Notes under the pieces: generated by a model
What the model was told of the DNA's origin: nothing
The model's database searches: none
The model's input: only the letters and a program-made list of their open reading frames with translations
Made by a program: the position numbers and the translations under genes
NCBI RefSeq assembly: GCF_030540835.1
Contig: NZ_JAUOEK010000069.1
Location: 1-64,000, forward strand
Reading direction: 5' to 3'
DNA from: Flavivirga aquimarina
GTDB taxonomy: Bacteria > Bacteroidota > Bacteroidia > Flavobacteriales > Flavobacteriaceae
Length of the DNA stretch: 64,000 nucleotides
Part shown: positions 62,039-64,000 of the stretch, piece by piece
Layout of the letters: every line of letters starts with the position of its first letter
How positions within the stretch are numbered: the stretch's first letter is position 1

Positions 62039-62881
62039 TTACCAGTCTTTTTCAGTTTTTATTTTTACACCTTTTTCTTTTGCCTGATTCATTTTTTCCT
62101 GAACTTTTTGTTCCTGATTGTTCATGGCCTCTAATAAATTCTTTATTTGTTGTGGCGACATCTGTCCGGGTTGAGGTTTAGGTTTTTGCTGTTCTTTTTC
62201 TTTATCACCTTCCTTACCTTTATCTTCTTTTTCGTCTTTAGGCTTTCCCTCATCATCCTTTTCGTCTTCACCTTCTTTTTTATCCTGATCGCCTTTGTCT
62301 TTTTTATCCTCTTTATCGTCGCCCTCCTTATCCTTTTTATCTTCGTTCTCTTTCTTATCTTGATCCTCTTTGTTCTCGTCTTTGTTTTGGTCGTCTTTAT
62401 TTTCGTCTTGCTGATCTTTTTGTTCTTCTGCACAAATCTTAGCTAAACCCAAATTGTACCGTGTTTCATTGTCTGTAGGATCATTTCTTAAAGCATTTTT
62501 AAAAGCTTCAACAGCTTCTTTACATTTTTTATTCTGCATTAGAATATTACCAATGTTATGATATGCCTTGTGCTTTTCTAACTTTGAAGTGGCTGCTTTT
62601 GCTGCTTGTTGATGACGAAAAAGTGCTTCTTCGTAATTACCTTTTTCATAGTATGCATTTCCTAAATTGTAAATTCCTGCAACTGCATTTGCTTGTTTAG
62701 AAATAGCTTGTCTATAAGCCATTTCTCCCGAAACAAAATCGTCTTCAGTTATTAAATTATTGCCTTCATATATATAATTAGTCGCTTTTTTTAAAGCTAA
62801 CAACGCTTCTTTATCCTGTTCCTCCTGAGAAAAAGATAAAGACACAAATAATACTAATGTGATTAATAATACTTGTTTCAT
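62039..62881 (-). CDS. batC: BatC, TPR protein with highly charged tail
   Basis: The 280-residue protein has a signal peptide (ends SLSFSQ), TPR repeats at about 30-150 (AVAGIYNLGNAYYEKGNYEEA, HKAYHNIGNILMQNKKCKEA, NETRYNLGLAKICAE) and then about 80 residues made almost only of D, E, K, Q and G. The end (MSPQQIKNLLEAMNNQEQ ... VKIKTEKDW) is typical of BatC. Its start overlaps the end of the peroxiredoxin-like gene by 4 nt. The low-complexity DNA gives a false opposite-strand frame. Confidence 0.9.
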   Translation of the reverse strand: MKQVLLITLVLFVSLSFSQEEQDKEALLALKKATNYIYEGNNLITEDDFVSGEMAYRQAISKQANAVAGIYNLGNAYYEKGNYEEALFRHQQAAKAATSKLEKHKAYHNIGNILMQNKKCKEAVEAFKNALRNDPTDNETRYNLGLAKICAEEQKDQQDENKDDQNKDENKEDQDKKENEDKKDKEGDDKEDKKDKGDQDKKEGEDEKDDEGKPKDEKEDKGKEGDKEKEQQKPKPQPGQMSPQQIKNLLEAMNNQEQKVQEKMNQAKEKGVKIKTEKDW

Positions 62882-63483
62882 TTTTCTTTTAATTGCTTTA
62901 GTATTTCTAATAACATATTAGCACTCATTCTTTGCTTATAGTTAGGGCTAATATACTCAAAAAGTATGGTGCCATCTGTATCTACGATAAATGCTGATGG
63001 AACTGGTAGGAACCCTGAATTAAGGCCTCCTGAAAACTTGTCAAGCCTATCGGAATAACGTTCGGGAGCTTTAAAGGCTATACCCATAGCTTTTATTAAT
63101 TCGCCATCTGCATCCGAAAAAAGTTTATATGCCAATGCCCCTTTTTCCTTAGAGGTTTTTAAGTTTTTGGGAGAATCTGGACTGAAACCGATTATTTGGT
63201 ATCCAAGTGCGTCAATCTCATTCTGGATTTCACCAACAGCAGAAAGATGTCTGTTGCAAAACGGGCACCACCCACCTCTATAAAAAAGCAAAACCGATGG
63301 TTGTTGCTTTAATACTTCTTCTAATGGCACTTTATTTCCTTCTGTTGAAACGACACTTAAACTAGGGACTTTTTCACCTATTAATAATGGAGAAATATCA
63401 GTGTCTTTTTCAGCAACTTGAGCAATACAAGTAAATACCGATGTGCATAAAACTATTAATGTTGTAAAAACTTTCATCTTCAT
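62878..63483 (-). CDS. Exported peroxiredoxin-like AhpC/TSA protein
   Basis: The 201-residue protein has a signal peptide (ends CIAQVAEKD) and a thioredoxin fold with the redox motif GGWCPFCNRH near residue 70, the LLFYRG strand before it and VPSAFIVDTDGTI with the cis-proline near 165. It should reduce peroxides or disulphides in the envelope. It sits between batB and batC and overlaps batC by 4 nt (ATGA), so it is translated with the operon. Confidence 0.88.
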   Translation of the reverse strand: MKMKVFTTLIVLCTSVFTCIAQVAEKDTDISPLLIGEKVPSLSVVSTEGNKVPLEEVLKQQPSVLLFYRGGWCPFCNRHLSAVGEIQNEIDALGYQIIGFSPDSPKNLKTSKEKGALAYKLFSDADGELIKAMGIAFKAPERYSDRLDKFSGGLNSGFLPVPSAFIVDTDGTILFEYISPNYKQRMSANMLLEILKQLKEK

Positions 63484-63578
63484 TATTTATTGACCGATAC
63501 TTTATTGTATCTAGTGTAATATGGGTTTATTTTAATTTCTAAGATATAAAACCTTCTCTTTTATCTTCGTTAAAGAAT

Positions 63579-64000
63579 TTATAAATTCTCATTAAATAAA
63601 TTTAATTTTTTCAACCAGGCCGTTTTACGCTCCAATAAGAAAACATCTAAAAGCAAAAAGAAAATCCCAAAGCCTAAAAACCATTGAAATTGATCTTTAA
63701 AATCGGCAAATTGCTTGGCTTCAAATTCTGTTTTATCCATGCTATTTAAAATTTCACGAATATTCTCAACAACATCATTTGTGTTTTTTCCATTTATATA
63801 AGCGCCATTGGCTTCTTCGGCAATAGCTTGGAGGGTTTCCTCATTTAAACGTGTAATGACCGTTTCTCCTTGATTGTCTTTTTTATAGTTTAATACAATA
63901 CCATTTCGTTTTTCGGGAATAGGGCCTCCTTTTATATCGCCAACACCAATGGTAAAAATACGAATACCTTCTTCACTTGCATCTTCTGCAACTGCTGCTG
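63579..64000 (-). CDS. batB: BatB, VWA-domain protein, C-terminal part only
   Basis: The minus-strand frame runs in from beyond the window and stops at 63579. It covers the end of a von Willebrand A domain (EDASEEGIRIFTIGVGDIKG, GGPIPEKRNGIVLNYK, LNEETLQAIAEEANGAYING) and a C-terminal membrane helix (WFLGFGIFFLLLDVFLLER). This is the end of BatA/BatB proteins; the neighbour order makes batB the better choice. The gene continues past 64000. Confidence 0.85.
   Translation of the reverse strand, partial: AAVAEDASEEGIRIFTIGVGDIKGGPIPEKRNGIVLNYKKDNQGETVITRLNEETLQAIAEEANGAYINGKNTNDVVENIREILNSMDKTEFEAKQFADFKDQFQWFLGFGIFFLLLDVFLLERKTAWLKKLNLFNENL

Noticed and set aside
62147-62446. Open frames opposite and beside the low-complexity part of batC
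   Set aside because: They arise from the D/E/K-rich coding repeat; products are F/L/I-rich or K/R-rich low complexity without support.
1-64000. tRNA or rRNA genes at the island ends
   Set aside because: No cloverleaf-like or conserved tRNA segments were seen near the junctions; integration appears to use ssb instead.

Overview
The window is AT-rich DNA from a member of the Bacteroidota, most likely a marine Flavobacteriaceae. Signs of this are the type IX secretion sorting tail on a repeat protein, TAnnTTTG-type promoters, SCS-type lipoprotein signals, a Bat aerotolerance operon and paired SulP transporters beside a beta-carbonic anhydrase. No tRNA, rRNA or CRISPR array was recognised.

Positions 1 to about 39,906 are an accessory island built at the ssb gene. 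Three 3'-terminal pieces of ssb punctuate it. One (136-228) is cut by an IS982-like element at the left edge. One (36399-36575) is fused to the end of a large serine recombinase gene. One (39730-39906) lies just before the chromosomal genes. The last two begin at the same ssb codon, which points to repeated integration at one site. The first unit (about 230-36,400) carries, in order: a toxin-23-like exported protein with a lipoprotein; a Wadjet-type jetABCD anti-plasmid system whose jetA has no ordinary start codon; a block with a phage O-like replication protein, an inverted-repeat region and a tyrosine recombinase; a cargo operon (DNA-translocase ATPase, RadC-like protein, Dam-like methylase, two unknown proteins); a GmrSD-like HNH nuclease paired with a zinc-hook ATPase; a repeat protein exported by type IX secretion beside an XRE regulator and a 22-bp palindrome; two copies of an unfamiliar two-gene cassette (small adaptor plus pentapeptide-like protein) with twin mini-lipoproteins and a membrane TPR regulator; a DUF364/membrane/alpha-beta hydrolase trio; and a second translocase ATPase with a nuclease-like tail beside the serine recombinase. 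The second unit (36,576-39,729) holds essentially one SNF2 helicase.

From 40 kb on the DNA looks chromosomal: nadB-nadA, a conserved 602-residue unknown, ppc, a LysM protein, a lipoprotein, gpsA, pheS, cvpA, a SulP-USP-DUF2490-SulP-carbonic anhydrase operon that looks like a bicarbonate uptake module, and the batBCDE operon with a peroxiredoxin-like gene inserted between batB and batC. Several palindromic intergenic repeats sit in this part.

The best candidates for undescribed biology are the duplicated adaptor/pentapeptide cassette, whose two partner proteins share a short C-terminal motif; the two recombinase-linked translocase ATPases that lack any relaxase or secretion genes; the nuclease/zinc-hook ATPase pair; and the DUF364-membrane-hydrolase trio. 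All functional statements are read from sequence and recalled family features; no database search was run.
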